Shown: piece by piece, positions 23,151-34,564 of the stretch | Numbering within the stretch: position 1 is the stretch's first letter | How the letters are laid out: every line of letters starts with the position of its first letter | Source of the DNA: Microcebus murinus | Taxonomy: Eukaryota; Chordata; Mammalia; Primates; Cheirogaleidae | Reading direction: 5' to 3' | Assembly (NCBI RefSeq): GCF_040939455.1 | Contig: NC_134129.1 | Span: 20,576,001 to 20,640,000, forward strand | Length of the DNA stretch: 64,000 nucleotides | Position numbers and translations under genes: made by a program | Notes under the pieces: generated by a model | The model's database searches: none | What the model was told of the DNA's origin: nothing | Seen by the model: the letters and a program-made list of their open reading frames with translations, nothing else

Positions 23151-24339
23151 TTGTTATTTTAATTTTATGCAGAAATGATGCAGAAGGAAAATTCTAGAGT
23201 TCCCACTTGTGCAATTCCAGGCAAGAGAAAGCAAGGGAGGTATTCTGGGGACCAGATGGCAGAGGGCTTTAAAAAATCCCTTGAAGTGGTCGATTTACTT
23301 TCTCCCATTCCTAGACGGAGCCTGCTCTGAAAACGCTTGGTGTATACCAGCCAAATCTGAACTCAATGGACTGAAGGGCCAGCATCTCGTAACGACTCGG
23401 GCCCACAGAGCCTGCAGAAAGTCACACTCGTGTCTCCACTGTGGATTTCCTCGGCTGCATTGCGTGCACGTCACAAACAGGAACAGCAGATGTCATTAGA
23501 GGACAGAAATTTTTATTTCTCTGCTCATGTTGTTTGCTGACAAGCACAGCGTGAGCGCACCTCTTATAGAGAACGAGAGCTGGGAACCATCGAGAGACTA
23601 ATAAATAATCGCTCCTAAGCTATACGAGCCTGTGATTCTGCATCGCATCCCCTCTGTCAATGGTGAATACATTGCAGAGACCTCTTAGGAGATGGACTTT
23701 TGCACAGATGATTCCCTTTCTGATCTGCCTGGAATTCCTCTCTCTCCTAGAGGAGTTAATGGAAGTTTCATTGACTTTACTTTGAAAAAAAATAACACGT
23801 GACATTGTAGCACCTACTGACTCCCGCCACCAGATTGTTAGGTCGGGGTGGAGGGTAAACAGCTGGCGAGGAAGTGGCCAAGGGTGGAGAGCAGGAACTG
23901 AATTATAGCTAGGAACCAAGTTGCAGCTGGGAACCGTTTCCCGGTGGGACCATACATAGTAAAAAGTTCCTAGTGACCTTTAACTCACCCACAGCTCATC
24001 ACCATCTAATTAGCATGGCATGGGCGGAGCTTCGTGAAGAATTCTGGGGAAGGCATATGTGTAGTGAGGAAACTGTCAGATAGCCTACCTGGTTGTGTAA
24101 GCTGTTCTATATAACCCCAACCTGTCAATCATCCCAAAAGGTGGGAAACGACAGCCAATCCTGGCAGGAGGAAGGCGGGACAAACCGGTGAGCATTTAAA
24201 AGGTAGCTGTGCTCAGACTTCAGCATCTTTCCTCTCTGTGCGCTGGACAGTCTACTCCTGGTTTGAACCTTTGGCTTTATGGCCATCGCTTTCCCTTAAC
24301 CGCTCGCCACCAGTTTTTGTCATTGTTGTTATTTTTAGA
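23151..24339. other. Unassigned 1.2-kb stretch
   Basis: Unique-looking, balanced composition, no recognised repeat. The minus frame 23620-23919 and plus frame 23209-23499 lack any domain. Confidence 0.4.
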
Positions 24340-24584
24340 GATGCGTTCTTGCTATTCCTCCCATGCTGGTCTCAAACTCCTGGCCTCCAGCAATCCTCAG
24401 CCTCCCAAGTAGCTGGGACTACAGGCATGCACCACCATGCCCGGCTAATTTTTTCTATATATATTAGTTGGCCAATTAATTTCTTTCTATTTTTAGTAGA
24501 GACAGGGTCTCGCTCTTGCTCAGGCTGGTTTTGAACTCCTGACCTCGAGCAATCCACCCGCCTCGGCCTCCCAGAGTGCTGGGG
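24340..24584 (-). mobile_element. Alu (lemur type), partial
   Basis: Reverse Alu. The right arm begins inside (GAGATGCGTTCTTGCTATTC) and lacks the usual tail side. The left arm is complete to CCCAGAGTGCTGGGG. Confidence 0.9.
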
Positions 24585-25207
24585 ATTAACCCTTCTTAAA
24601 AGTATGTATAGCTCACATTTATTTCAATGTTTCATATTAGAAGTGTTTTGGTCTTTATTTTTAGAAGTGTGGTGATATTTCTGTGACCAGAAATCTGCTG
24701 TAGAAACTTAACTCTTGCCTATGTCCGTTGGCCTGCGGTAGAATTGGTTTCAGGGTAGGCATGGTGTCCCGAAAGTCACAGTTTCCAAAAACCTGTTGAC
24801 AATGTTCAATGAGGACTTACTGTGTAGCTCTTCGCTTCCATTATGCTACAATGTCGGTGGTGGTCCGTAAGTGCTCTTATCTCTGAGAATATATTCCTCC
24901 CTTTCCTCTTTCCCCTGAATGGTATATTCTTGTATTATTCTCTGTCTAGGAAGAGAATATTCAGGGCACGTGTGACAAACTCACGTAACCTCCAGTCTGG
25001 CTGGCGAAAGAACGAGGTGGAATCTTCCTGCAACTTAGTGGGTGAGCCTAAGCAATAGTATAATGCTATTGCTATTTTTACGTGGAAATTCTGAAGCTTA
25101 TGTAATCTGCAGAATTATGGGACACACATATATAAGAGGTTTGTGGTATTGCTTTTATAGTCTACCTCCTTCGAGAAAAATTTGCATTTGTTAGACCAGC
25201 TGTCTTT
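24585..25207. other. Unassigned; weak mariner-end resemblance
   Basis: GGCATGGTGTCCCGAAAGTC near 24757 resembles the GGGTGTCCCAAAA ends of some mariner elements, but no partner end was found. Otherwise unrecognised. Confidence 0.35.
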
Positions 25208-25587
25208 GCACGTCTTAGGAGTTGCCCGAGTCCATTCAAGATGCTGCAACAAAAGACCACACACAGGTGGCTCGGAGATGACAGAAATGTATTTCTCATA
25301 CTTTAGGAGGCCAGGAAGTCCAAGATCAAGGCACTGGCTGGTGAAGACCCATTTCCTAATTCATAAATGGCATCTTCTCTCTGTCTTCACGTGGTAGGAC
25401 GGGGCAAGCACGTCTCTGGGTTCTCTTTTATTAGGGCGTTAATTCCACCCGTGAGGCCTCACTTTTCATGACCTAATCATCTCCCCAAAACCCCACCTGC
25501 TACTACTACCATTTTGTGGTTAGGATTTCAGCATGTATCAATTGGGGGAGGAGGCAGGGAGAGGCACAAACATTCAGATTATAGCAG
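25208..25587 (-). mobile_element. MaLR-type LTR
   Basis: AGTCCATTCAAGATGCTGCA, TTTAGGAGGCCAGGAAGTCC, TAATTCCACCCGTGAGGC, GACCTAATCATCTCCCCAAA and ATTTCAGCATGTATCAATTG follow the order of a reversed solo ERVL-MaLR LTR. It is heavily diverged, with no retroviral coding sequence alongside. Confidence 0.75.
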
Positions 25588-25939
25588 ATAGCATTATAAT
25601 TAGGCATCAGAAAACCTAGCTGTGCCCTAAAATGTTTTCTACCCCAAACCGATAGCGTTAAATCTTGCGTTGCTTTTCACTCACGGCAGGTAACTAGGTA
25701 ACCTGTTTAAAATGATGCATAAAATCAAGTTACAGTGGAAGAACTGCAAAGTAGACCTGGCTTGGTGAGACAAGCTGAATTCACTAGCTCCCGGTCAGTG
25801 GTAAATAATGTCAAGAGAGGTTCCACAATGAAAAATTGAACATATGCCCCGGATATTATGAAGTCATAAGTATATCCCAAATGAATCAGACCTAAATCAC
25901 TGGCTTTAACTTTCAAATTTAATTACAAATCCAGGCCAG
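25588..25939. other. Unassigned, no gene seen
   Basis: About 350 bp between the LTR and an Alu. Nothing recognised. Confidence 0.4.
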
Positions 25940-26273
25940 GGCCGGGCGCGGTGGCTCACGTCTGTAATCCTAGCACTCTGGGAGGCCGAGGCGGGAGGAT
26001 CTCTCAAGGTCAGGAGTTCGAAACCAGCCTGAGCAAGAGTGAGACCCCGTCGTCTCTAATAAAAATAGAAAAATGAATTGGCCAACTAATATATATAGAA
26101 AAAATGAGCCGGGCATGGTGGCGCATGCCTGTAGTCCCAGCTACTCGGGAGGCTGAGGCAGGAGGATCGCTGGAGCCCAGGAGTTTGAGGTTGCTGTTAG
26201 CTAGGCTGACGCCACGGCACTCTAGGCCAGACAAGAGTGAGACTCTGTCTCAAATAAAAATAAAAATAAAAGA
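25940..26273 (+). mobile_element. Alu (lemur type)
   Basis: Dimer from GGCCGGGCGCGGTGGCTCAC to an AAATAAAAATAAAAATAAA tail. The right arm lacks the CACTCTAGCCTGGGCAA stretch, reading CACTCTAGGCCAGACAAG. Confidence 0.93.
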
Positions 26274-26869
26274 TAAATAAAGGCACTATCCCTACATTGA
26301 AAAACATGAACTCACAGAGGTATTCGGTAACTAGACTTACATGGTGCAGCAGGTCAATCATCTCACCTGGCGAGGGTGACAGCCCGCAACCCCCCAAGCT
26401 AGGGAACCTTAAAGTGTCCCTGTTCCTTGCTTAATGGCCACGTGAGAAATCTTTCAATGCTCTTCAAAGAACCGCAGTGCAGAGAGAGAGCGAGCTTCCT
26501 CCTGCAGCCCGGGCAGTCTTGCACAGAGAGATCCTCCCCCGAGTCTGAGCGTGCAGCGCACAGCAGGGAAGAGATCCACCGCCCTGCCAGGGCCAGCATA
26601 TGGCTGCGACACATTCATGGGCGTGATGGAGACGATTTGGAAAGATGTGTCTCAGCCGTGTCGCATCATCAAAGATTATGAGGCCTGCTAGAAGGAGACT
26701 GATTTAGAGGCTCCACGGCTGCTGCTGCGGCCGCAGTTGGAAACTGCTTTGGCTTTGCAGGGACTCGCCGGGAAGAGCAAAAAGCTGCTCCCATCTGCCT
26801 CCTCCTGACACCGTTTAATCAACATGTTGACTATTAGTGATCTCATGTGTGCTCTCAAGGCCAGAGCGG
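26274..26869. other. Unassigned GC-rich, unique-looking stretch
   Basis: Contains CpG- and GCTGCTGCTGCGGCCGC-rich sequence (26715-26735). No recognised repeat. The short open frames show no domain. It could be conserved non-coding DNA, which only a cross-species alignment would show. Confidence 0.4.
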
Positions 26870-27290
26870 GGAGCGTGTGTGTGCACATGTGTGTGCATGT
26901 GCGTGTGTGCGCACATGTGGGTGGATGTGTGTACGTGTGTGCGCATGCGCATATGTGTGCGCATTTGTATGCATGTGTGTGCGCACGTGTGCCCTGTGTA
27001 TGCATGTGTGTGCATGTGTGTGCACGCGTGTGCACACTGTGTATGCATGTATGTGCATGTGTGTATGCATCTGTGCACGTGTGTATATGTGTGTGTTCGT
27101 GTGTGTGCATGTATGTTTGAGTGCATGTGTGTGCACATGCGTGTGTGTGCATGTGTGCATATGCGTGTGCGTGTATCTGTGCGTGTGCATGTGTGTGAGC
27201 AGGTGTGCATATTCATATGTGTGCATGTGCACGTATGCATGTGCACGTATCTGTGCATGTGCATCTGTGCGTGTGTGTTTGCTGGGAGGT
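26870..27290. repeat. Long TG/CG/CATG alternating tract
   Basis: About 420 bp of almost strictly alternating purine-pyrimidine (GTGTGTGCATGTGTGCGCAC type). It gives open frames of over 100 codons in at least five phases, all composed of Cys/Val/Met/His and so artefacts of the repeat. The alternating pattern favours left-handed DNA. Confidence 0.95.
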
Positions 27291-27687
27291 GAGCGTGAGG
27301 GATGTGAGAGACAATATTAGCGCATTAGCACACTTTGCACAAAAACAGTCCTACCTGTGCAGAATGCAGTATTCTGGAAAGGTTTATGAGCTGGAAGGAG
27401 AGTACCAATATAGCAGCGGAAAAATAAAATAATGTAGCAGATGTTGGCACTGGGACTTGCATTCCCGGCGGGAAACCCGCTGCAGCGCCGAGGGGCAGAG
27501 CAATGAGGCAGGTGCTGTGGTCATGAGAAAGTAGAACATCCGGCAGGCCCAGCTGGAATCCTGCTCAGACACGCCACTGCTGATTAATATTTGAGCAAAT
27601 GACAAAGCGTCGCCGAGCCCCAGTTCCCCATGTGCAAAGAGGAAGTGAAAACACCATTGGAGAGGGGAGCTGCAAAAATCACACATA
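27291..27687. other. Unassigned, no gene seen
   Basis: About 395 bp left of TIR copy F. Nothing recognised. Confidence 0.4.
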
Positions 27688-28196
27688 CCCTGTTTCCCCG
27701 AAAATAAGTCAGGGCCTTATATTTATTTTCCCTCAAGAAGACACCCTGGGGCTTATTTTCAGGGGATGTGTTATTTTTTTTTTTTTTAAGTACGGTACAA
27801 CCATCTCCATTGATTCAAACAGAGTGAAGTCGTCTTCTTCTGGAACATCATCCTCACTCTCCAAACCCCGAATCCCATCCTGAATGTTTTGCGACTCTGT
27901 TTCCTTTGGAACCACCGGCCCCAATCTCTCCTGTGGAGCACTAGAGCTCTCACGGGGCAGATGAGAAGGGCTGCTCGTGTTCTTTCCCGCTCCGCGACGA
28001 CACGCATGGGTTGTGCAGATGCGCTGCGCAGCCACGCCCGTCACTAGGGCTGATTTTTAGGGTGGGGCTTCTATTGCGCACATGCTTAGAAATCCTGCTA
28101 GGGCTTATTTTTGGGGTAGGGCTTCTATTGCGCACATGCTTGGAAATCCTGCCGGGGCTCATTTTATAGGGAGGTCTTATTTTCTGGGAGACACGG
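27688..28196 (-). mobile_element. CCGTG-TIR transposon, copy F (1 array unit)
   Basis: Complete reverse copy with TA on both sides (27686-27687, 28197-28198). It has one array unit, but the 5' block is partly duplicated: the segment GCTTCTATTGCGCACATGCT occurs twice (about 28068 and 28125). The frame is open (minus, 27733-28044) with TAG changed to TGG, reading on through the spacer. Its right boundary touches the pogo-like transposase remnant. Confidence 0.93.
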
Positions 28197-28197
28197 T

Positions 28198-28640
28198 AAG
28201 AGGCAGCACTTACGTCCATCCTTAGCCCAGGAAGTCAAGCTGTTAGAGAACCTGCACAGGGGCGCGAGCACGAGACGTCATCTTACAGAAGACAACGGCG
28301 TGGAGCTGACCACCACGCAGGACCCGAAGCCACAGAAGCGCAAACTGCCAACGTTCTACGCTGAGAGGGGTGGAGGGAAGTTAATGGAAAACAGAAAGAC
28401 AACACTGCACAAAGCTGAAGACGGAGAGGTGGACCATGTATGGAAAGAGGGGATCCACCGGCAACACGGCGAACACGTGCCTCTTGGTGGCACGCTCATC
28501 GTGAAACAGCCAAGCTCTGTCACGACGTGCTGAAAATGGGAGGGAACTGTGAATAGTCAGCAGGCTGGGTGCAGAACTTTAAGAGAAGACGCAGCGTTAA
28601 AGTTTTCTTCACCTGCAAGTTGTAACGTGAACTTACAAAA
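28198..28640 (+). pseudogene. Pogo/Jerky-like transposase N-terminus, decayed
   Basis: Reading in the frame of 28222-28533, about 104 codons are open. They show EVKLLENLHRGAS (a Psq-type helix-turn-helix start), then KLMENRKTTLHKAEDGEVD and HVPLGGTLIVKQ, the layout of the CENP-B-type second DNA-binding domain of pogo/Tigger/Jerky proteins. A stop follows at 28531, and weaker similarity (SAGWVQNFKRR) continues in another phase to about 28600. The catalytic domain is not present. TIR copy F has inserted just upstream of the similarity, so the original start is lost. Confidence 0.7.
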
Positions 28641-29026
28641 ACCTCCGACCTAAAGTCTCAGAGATCCTTCCCCACACATCATCATCATCATCATCATCAT
28701 CATGCATCTTTATGACACGGTGTTCGGGCCTCTCCCTTCTTCCCTGGGGGCAGAAAGAACCAGGCCATCACCTGTGGGCGCGGCCAGCCAATCGGGCACT
28801 GTTAGACAGAGCCAACATCTGGATTCCCCTGTTGACCGTTTTAGCTTGAGAATGACTCAGGCAAAAAAAAAAAAAAAAAATCCGGGAGAGAAAGAGAAAG
28901 GGGAGCCCTCTTGCCCCATGTGATTTGAACTGCGAACTGAGAGAGGAAGGCGAAAGCAGTTGTTACGTTCAGATTTGTCAAAGCAGTGATAAGGAAAGGT
29001 GTTCATGGGGCTTTGGTTTAATTTTT
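28641..29026. other. Unassigned, with TCA microsatellite
   Basis: Contains a CATCATCATCAT run at 28677-28703 and an A-run at 28862-28881. Otherwise unrecognised. Confidence 0.5.
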
Positions 29027-29620
29027 AAAAATGTGGGTGCTTAGTGGATCTACCCTTTGATCCAGCAATCCCACTACGGGGCATCTACCCAAAAGATCCA
29101 ATGACACTCTACAAAAAAAAGACACCTGCACGCGAATGTTTATAGCAGCACAATTCACAATCGCAAAGCTGTGGGAACAACCCAAGTGCCCATCCATTCA
29201 TGAGTGGATTAATAAAATGTGGTATATGTACACCATGGAGCACTATTCAGCTCCAAGAAACAATGGTGATCTAGCACATCTTATATTTTCCTGGATAGAG
29301 CTGGAACCCATTCTACTAAGTGGAGTATCTCAAGAATGGAAAAACAAGCACCACATGGACTCACCAGCAAATTGGTATTAACAGATCAACACCTAAGTGG
29401 ACACATAGGAATAACATTTATCAGGTGTCGGGCAGGGGGGAGGGGGGAGGGGGGGATGGGTGTATACAAACACAACGAGTGAGGTGTGCAACGTTTGGGG
29501 GATGGACACGCTTGAAGCTCTGACTAGAGGGGGGAGGGGGGCATGGGCAACATACATGACCTTAACACTTGTACCCCCATAATACGCTAAAATAAAAAAA
29601 TTTTTAAATGTGGATGCTTA
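29027..29620 (+). mobile_element. L1 3' end with target duplication
   Basis: L1 body about 29044-29603, plus strand. It starts in ORF2 (TGATCCAGCAATCCCACTAC) and ends at the 3' UTR and CCCCATAATACGCTAAAATA. AAAAATGTGGGTGCTTA (29027-29043) and TTAAATGTGGATGCTTA (29604-29620) form the duplication. The ORF2 tail is still open at 29136-29381. Confidence 0.94.
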
Positions 29621-31014
29621 AGGATTTAATAAACCAGAGAAAAATTTAAAGTACCAGTGGCAGTGAAAGGTGTTGTCTCTCACTAAATATCCACTTTATA
29701 ACCTGGATTTCACGACACGGCACGAAATTTTAATGCCCACCCATAACGCAATGAATCACTTGAATTTGACAGTTTTTCATCTCTTATCTCGAGAAGGGTT
29801 TCATGCCGGCTGAAATACTTAATCAAGTTATATGTCTTTTTTTTTTTTTCTCTCTTCAATCTTTTGCGGAGATATTTTAGTTCCAACCCAACCACCTGTG
29901 TTTTACAATATCAATTAGCATCATTTCTGTAAATATCTTTTCAAAATTTTCTATGAAGGGGTAAGAATGGAAATTTTGAAAGGCGCATACACCTGCGAGA
30001 CATAAACTAGGCTTTCAGGGAAAAAGAATTTCTTGGCAACATACACAGGAAATCCATTTTGCAATCAACCTGGGTCTTATCAAGGTTCTGTTTGCCATGC
30101 AAACATCGATGGAGAGGAAACTCAAGAGGCGATTGGGGTTATTTAATAAGCAATCACAGCGGTGTTCTGTGGTTGAGTATGTGGCATTGGCTAAAAGTTA
30201 ATACAAAAGCAACTCAACAACCCAACACACATGCCTACCATTTTATCCACAGATGACGAAAAAAGGAAAATACCGCTTCCGATTATTTAATGTACCACTC
30301 AAACCAACACAAAATAAATACTTGGACAGTTGGTTTCTGTTTGTCTTTGAAACTGTTTTAAGAGCAGAGAGGCAAGGGCATGGAAAATCTGTTTTGCTCA
30401 GTCTCTTGCCCATAGATTTGGAAAGCAGCAGCTCAAGATTCACAGAAAAAAAAAAAGAAAAGACTTGCACGGGTTATTGAGCCCAGCGAGCGGAAGCAAA
30501 TGTTTCTGCACCTACAACTATAAAGGAAACTATGATGGGAGGCAAAAACAGAAGGAACAGCTGACGATTTGGCCAGTACTCGGCGGCAATGTGCCCCCCT
30601 ACATTTCCTTGGTAAATTCATCCAATACCTGCTCACCAGGTCTGTGGACTAAAAAACTTGATTTTTTTTTTAAAAAAACATCACTTTCTCTTTGCTATTT
30701 CTTGTTACTATTTTAAAAAGCTCTTCTTTTAATAATAACGGTGACATGTGAAAGATAATAAAAATTAGCTGCCATTCCTAACACAGAGAAAAACATCCTT
30801 CACCTAATATACCACGCTCATATTCTAGGCTTTTTTTTTTTTTCCTGTGCACAAACCCTCTTATAGATAATAAGCTATCAGAATGTGCTGAGCAGTTTCT
30901 CGGTTTGTGCCACAATGTAGTTAAAACTTAAGGCATTCTTTTGATAATCAAGAGCAGGGCCTTTGGAATGTGAGACAGATCAAGTCGTTTGGAGCAAAAT
31001 AACCTAACTCTCCA
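29621..31014. other. Unassigned 1.4-kb AT-rich stretch
   Basis: Unique-looking, no recognised repeat. T- or A-runs lie at 29838-29849, 30446-30457, 30662-30678 and 30832-30843. The short overlapping frames at 30243-30480 on both strands are not supported. Confidence 0.4.
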
Positions 31015-31170
31015 TGGTCACCTTCCCCTATGGTAAAGTGCAGGCAATCGTATCTTCTTAGGGTTCAAGAGTGAGTGAAGATTTGTTGAAACAATGTGCT
31101 TAAAGTACTAAATGCCAGATAGATCATATATTAAAGCCCAAATTAATAGTAATTATTATCTTTATTTCAT
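31015..31170 (+). mobile_element. MIR SINE (3' part)
   Basis: TTCCCCTATGGTAAAGTGCA, GGTTCAAGAGTGAGTGAAG, AATGTGCTTAAAGTACTAAA and a TAGTAATTATTATC end match the 3' half of an MIR. Confidence 0.6.
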
Positions 31171-31277
31171 AAGTGTCTTAACATCAGCAATGTTCACAAC
31201 TTGAGTATTGTTTGTACCAAGTTAGTCCTTGCAAATCTGGCTTCTGCTCTATCCAGGCACAAACATCACTCAACATA

Positions 31278-31944
31278 CCGTGTTTCCCCAAAAATAAGAC
31301 CTACCCATAAAATAAGCTCCAGCAGGATTTCTGAGCATGTGCACAATAGAAGCCCTACCCTGAAAATCAGCCCTAGTGATGGGCATGGCTATGAAAAATC
31401 AGCCCTGGTGATGGGCGTGGCTATGAAAATCAGCCCTAGTGATGGGCGTGGCTATGGAAATCAGCCCTAGTGATAGGCGTGGCTATGAAAATCAGCCCTA
31501 GTGATGGGCGTGGCTATGAAAATCAGCCCTAGTGATGGGCGTGGCTATGAAAATCAGCCCTAGTGACGGGCATGGCTATGAAAATCAGCCCTAGTGACGG
31601 GCGTGGCTGCGCAGCGCATCTGCACAACCCATGCGTGTCGTCGCGGAGCGGGAAAGAACACGAGCAGCCCTTCTCATCCGCCCCGTGAGAGCTCTAGTGC
31701 TCCACAGGAGAGATCGGGGCCAGTGGTTCTAAAGGAAACAGAGTCTCAAGACATTCAGGATGGGATTCGGGGTTTGGAGAGTGATGATGATGTTCCAGAG
31801 GAAGACGACTTCACTCTATTTGAATCAATGTAGACGGTTGTACCGCACTTAAAAAAAATAATACATCCCCTGAAAATAAGCCCCAGGGTGTCTTCTGGAG
31901 GAAAAATGAATATAAGACTCTGTCTTATTTTGGGGGAAACACGG
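31278..31944 (+). mobile_element. CCGTG-TIR transposon, copy G (8 array units)
   Basis: Complete, with TA on both sides (31276-31277, 31945-31946). Eight units: five with GGGCGTGGC, two with GGGCATGGC and one with AGGCGTGGC, so CpG decay is visible. The 79-codon frame is intact at 31594-31833, with an Asp for Glu in the acidic tract (ESDDDVPEED). Confidence 0.95.
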
Positions 31945-31946
31945 TA

Positions 31947-32257
31947 TTAATGTATCTTTCTACTAGAATCCTTACAGCTAAGGAGACTTATGAAACTCCA
32001 CAAGTCCACCCACCCCGCAGGCAGCAAATACTTCTCTCATTTAACCTGTTCTTCCTTCTAATCTAGAAACTGAAGTTGCTTCCAGGGAAGTCAAAACAAA
32101 AGGAGGGTCTCACCTCGGGAAGACCCCGACAACATGTTACACATTAATAGAGTCAGGAATATCCCACAATCAGGAGAATAGATTTGAAAAGATATTGGTG
32201 ACTCAAGAACCCTGCATATTAAACATGTAAGCCACACAATTGGTTTTTTGCTTTCGC
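31947..32257. other. Unassigned, no gene seen
   Basis: About 310 bp. Nothing recognised. Confidence 0.4.
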
Positions 32258-32599
32258 TTTTTTTTTTTTTTTTTTTTTTTAAGACAGAGTCTCACTCTAT
32301 TGCCCAGGCTAGAGTGAGTGCCGTGGCCTCAGCCTAGCTCACAGCAACCTCCAACTCCTGGGCTCAAGCAATCCTCCTGCCTCAGCCTCTACAAGTAGCT
32401 GGGACTACAGGCATGTGCCACCATGCCTGGCTAATTTTTTCTCTATATGTTAGTTGGCCAATTAATTTCTTTCTATATTTAGTAAAGACGGGGTCTTGCT
32501 CTTGCTCAGGCTGGTCTCGAACTCCTGACCTCGAGAGATCCTCCCGCTTCAGCCTCCCAGAGTGCTAAGATGACAGGCGTGAGCCACCGTACCCAGCCT
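32258..32599 (-). mobile_element. Alu (lemur type)
   Basis: Reverse dimer with a T23 tail, ending GAGCCACCGTACCCAGCC. Confidence 0.94.
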
Positions 32600-32643
32600 G
32601 CTTTCATTTTTCATCATGTTTTCTGTTTACGTATTCTTTCTTG

Positions 32644-32716
32644 GGGGGGGGGGATGCAGAAATAAAAATAAATAAATAAAATAAAAAATAAATAAAAACA
32701 TATTATTAAAATTTTA
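32644..32716. repeat. G-run and AAATA microsatellite
   Basis: A G10 run at 32644-32653, then AAATAAATAAATAAAATAAA-type sequence. Confidence 0.85.
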
Positions 32717-33114
32717 AAGAAAGGGAAGCCTCAAGCATGTCCCCGAGAATTGCTCAGGGGAGCTCCCATTTCTCCGCCCCCTCTGGGCCCTGCCTCCCTC
32801 TTTCTTCACCTCCACGTGGGAGACTCCATTCCCACCAAACACAGGCAGCCGAGGCGAAAATACCGATTTATTTGTGTGCCATCACCCTGAAAACTAAAAA
32901 AGGGAACCAAAGTATCTGAAAAACACTGCAAGATAAAAAGACAATGCTACAGATTTCCCTGTGTAGATAAAACTTTGAACCTCTTGGTTGTTTTCTTGTT
33001 TGTTTTTGCTTCTCTTCAGAAAATGGCCAAAGGTTATATTTTATCCTACTGGGGCCTTGGACATCTGAAAAGGGGACTTTAAATCACTAATACAACCTTA
33101 GGCATTAAAGCACG

Positions 33115-33115
<1 letters not shown>
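32717..33115. other. Unassigned, no gene seen
   Basis: About 400 bp. No repeat or supported frame. Confidence 0.4.
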
Positions 33116-33150
<35 letters not shown>

Positions 33151-33250
33151 CTACACACACGTGCACACACACACTACATACATGCACTGCATACATGCAC
33201 TACATACATGCACTACACACACGCACTACACACGCACACACACACACGTG
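33116..33250. repeat. CA-rich compound microsatellite
   Basis: CACACA run followed by CACTACATACATG repeats and a second CA run. Confidence 0.92.
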
Positions 33251-33480
33251 TACGCACATAAACAAAGAGGGCCTTGGTGGGAATGATTAAAAGGGAAACC
33301 AAAGGTCATGAAAGGCCAGGTCCTGGCTGACACTAGAATCAGGGACTGTGCTTATTAAGACAGACACCTCTGGGATTTAGGGGTGAGGCTGCCACCGTGG
33401 ACGGAAGGCCCCAGGCGAGGGGAGCCCCTGGCACTTTCTTCTGTGCCAATCACTGTCCAGTCTCAGAGATTCTGAGCAGC

Positions 33481-33698
33481 CTCCAAAACAGGGCTCCTCA
33501 AACTTTTTAAACAGGGGGGGAGGGCCAGTTCACTGTCCCCCAGACCGTTGGAGCGTGCGCACCGTGGGCCCGGGACCGGTCGGCTGCTAAGCAGGACAGG
33601 CAGCGGCGGCAAAAACACCGGGTGGGGCCGGATAAATGTCCTCCTGGGCGGGCGGCATGTGGCCCTCGGGCCGTAGTTTGAGAACCCCCGCTCTGGAA
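33481..33698 (+). mobile_element. hAT-type short element, copy 1
   Basis: Element 33489-33690 (202 bp). Ends CAGGGCTCCTCAAACTTT and AGTTTGAGAACCCCCG are inverted. The interior GGCCAGTTCACTGTCCC and GGACCGGTCGGCTGCTAAGC are shared with 41042-41238. Flanks CTCCAAAA and CTCTGGAA agree at 5 of 8 positions, with the differences all transitions, as expected for an aged 8-bp hAT duplication. Confidence 0.85.
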
Positions 33699-34149
33699 GG
33701 CTGCAAGAAGCAGCCACAGCGGGTCTGGCCAGCGCGGCCCGGAGCCCAGAGCCGGAAGCGTGTTTTCTCTGGGTCCGAGACAGAGTGTTTGGGGAGAGAA
33801 TCAGCTCAAGCAGCACACGTCCCCGCAGCTCAATCCGCTCAGAGATCAGTCTGCCCTGTCTGAGCCCAGAAAGACTCCCTGTTAGTCCATGAGATTTCCT
33901 GAGCATGTAAACAACCCTAAATAGAAACCAAAATAAGAAAAAAAGGTGAGAGGAAACCGGTTTTCACCCTGGAATAGGGTCAAGTGAAGAGAACCAGGGA
34001 GCATTTCATTGTGACAGGCAGCCTCCTACCAAGGCAAGCCGGCCTTAAAACTTTAACAGCCAAGAGCCCGTGGGCTTTAACCTCTCGGGAGGTTAATTGA
34101 GATGATTGTTTTTTCCTGCTGCCTTTGAGAGCTTAGGCTCAGGTGTAAA
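33699..34149. other. Unassigned, no gene seen
   Basis: Moderately CpG-rich at the left (33720-33840). The minus frame 33463-33906 mostly covers the hAT element and is not supported. Confidence 0.4.
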
Positions 34150-34211
34150 GTGGCCTCACCTGGGTTCTATTACCTTTTGAGCTCTGCCACTTGAAAAAGT
34201 TACTTCATTTT
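34150..34211 (+). mobile_element. MIR SINE fragment
   Basis: TGGGTTCTATTACC, GAGCTCTGCCACTTG and AAAAGTTACTTCATTT match part of an MIR cut by the Alu at 34212. Confidence 0.55.
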
Positions 34212-34542
34212 GGCCAGGTGCACTGGCTCACGCCTGTCATCCTAGCGCTCTGGGAGGCCGAGGCGGGAGGATCGCTCAAGGTCAGGAGTTCGAGACCAGC
34301 CTGAGCAACAGCGAGACACCCGTCTCTACTGTAAATAGAAGTAAATTAATTGGCCAACTAAAAATATGTATAAAAAATGAGCTGGGCATGGTGGCACGTG
34401 CCTGTAGTCCCAGCTACTCGGGAGGCTGAGGCAGGAGGATCGCTTTAGCCAGGAGTCTGAAGTTGCTGTGAGCTGGGCTGACACCACGACACTCACTCTA
34501 GCCCGGGCAACAGGGTGAGACTCTTGTCTCAAAAAAAAAAAA
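34212..34542 (+). mobile_element. Alu (lemur type)
   Basis: Complete dimer from GGCCAGGTGCACTGGCTCAC to an A12 tail. Confidence 0.94.
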
Positions 34543-34564
34543 GAAGGATTCTTCACTCCAGCCC

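Noticed and set aside
24757..24790. Second mariner-type end (GGTGTCCCGAAAG)
   Set aside because: No matching inverted end or TA pair could be found nearby.
26815..27320. Open frames of 98-157 codons rich in Cys/Val/His/Met
   Set aside because: They occur in at least five phases on both strands over a TG/CG microsatellite and are products of the repeat.
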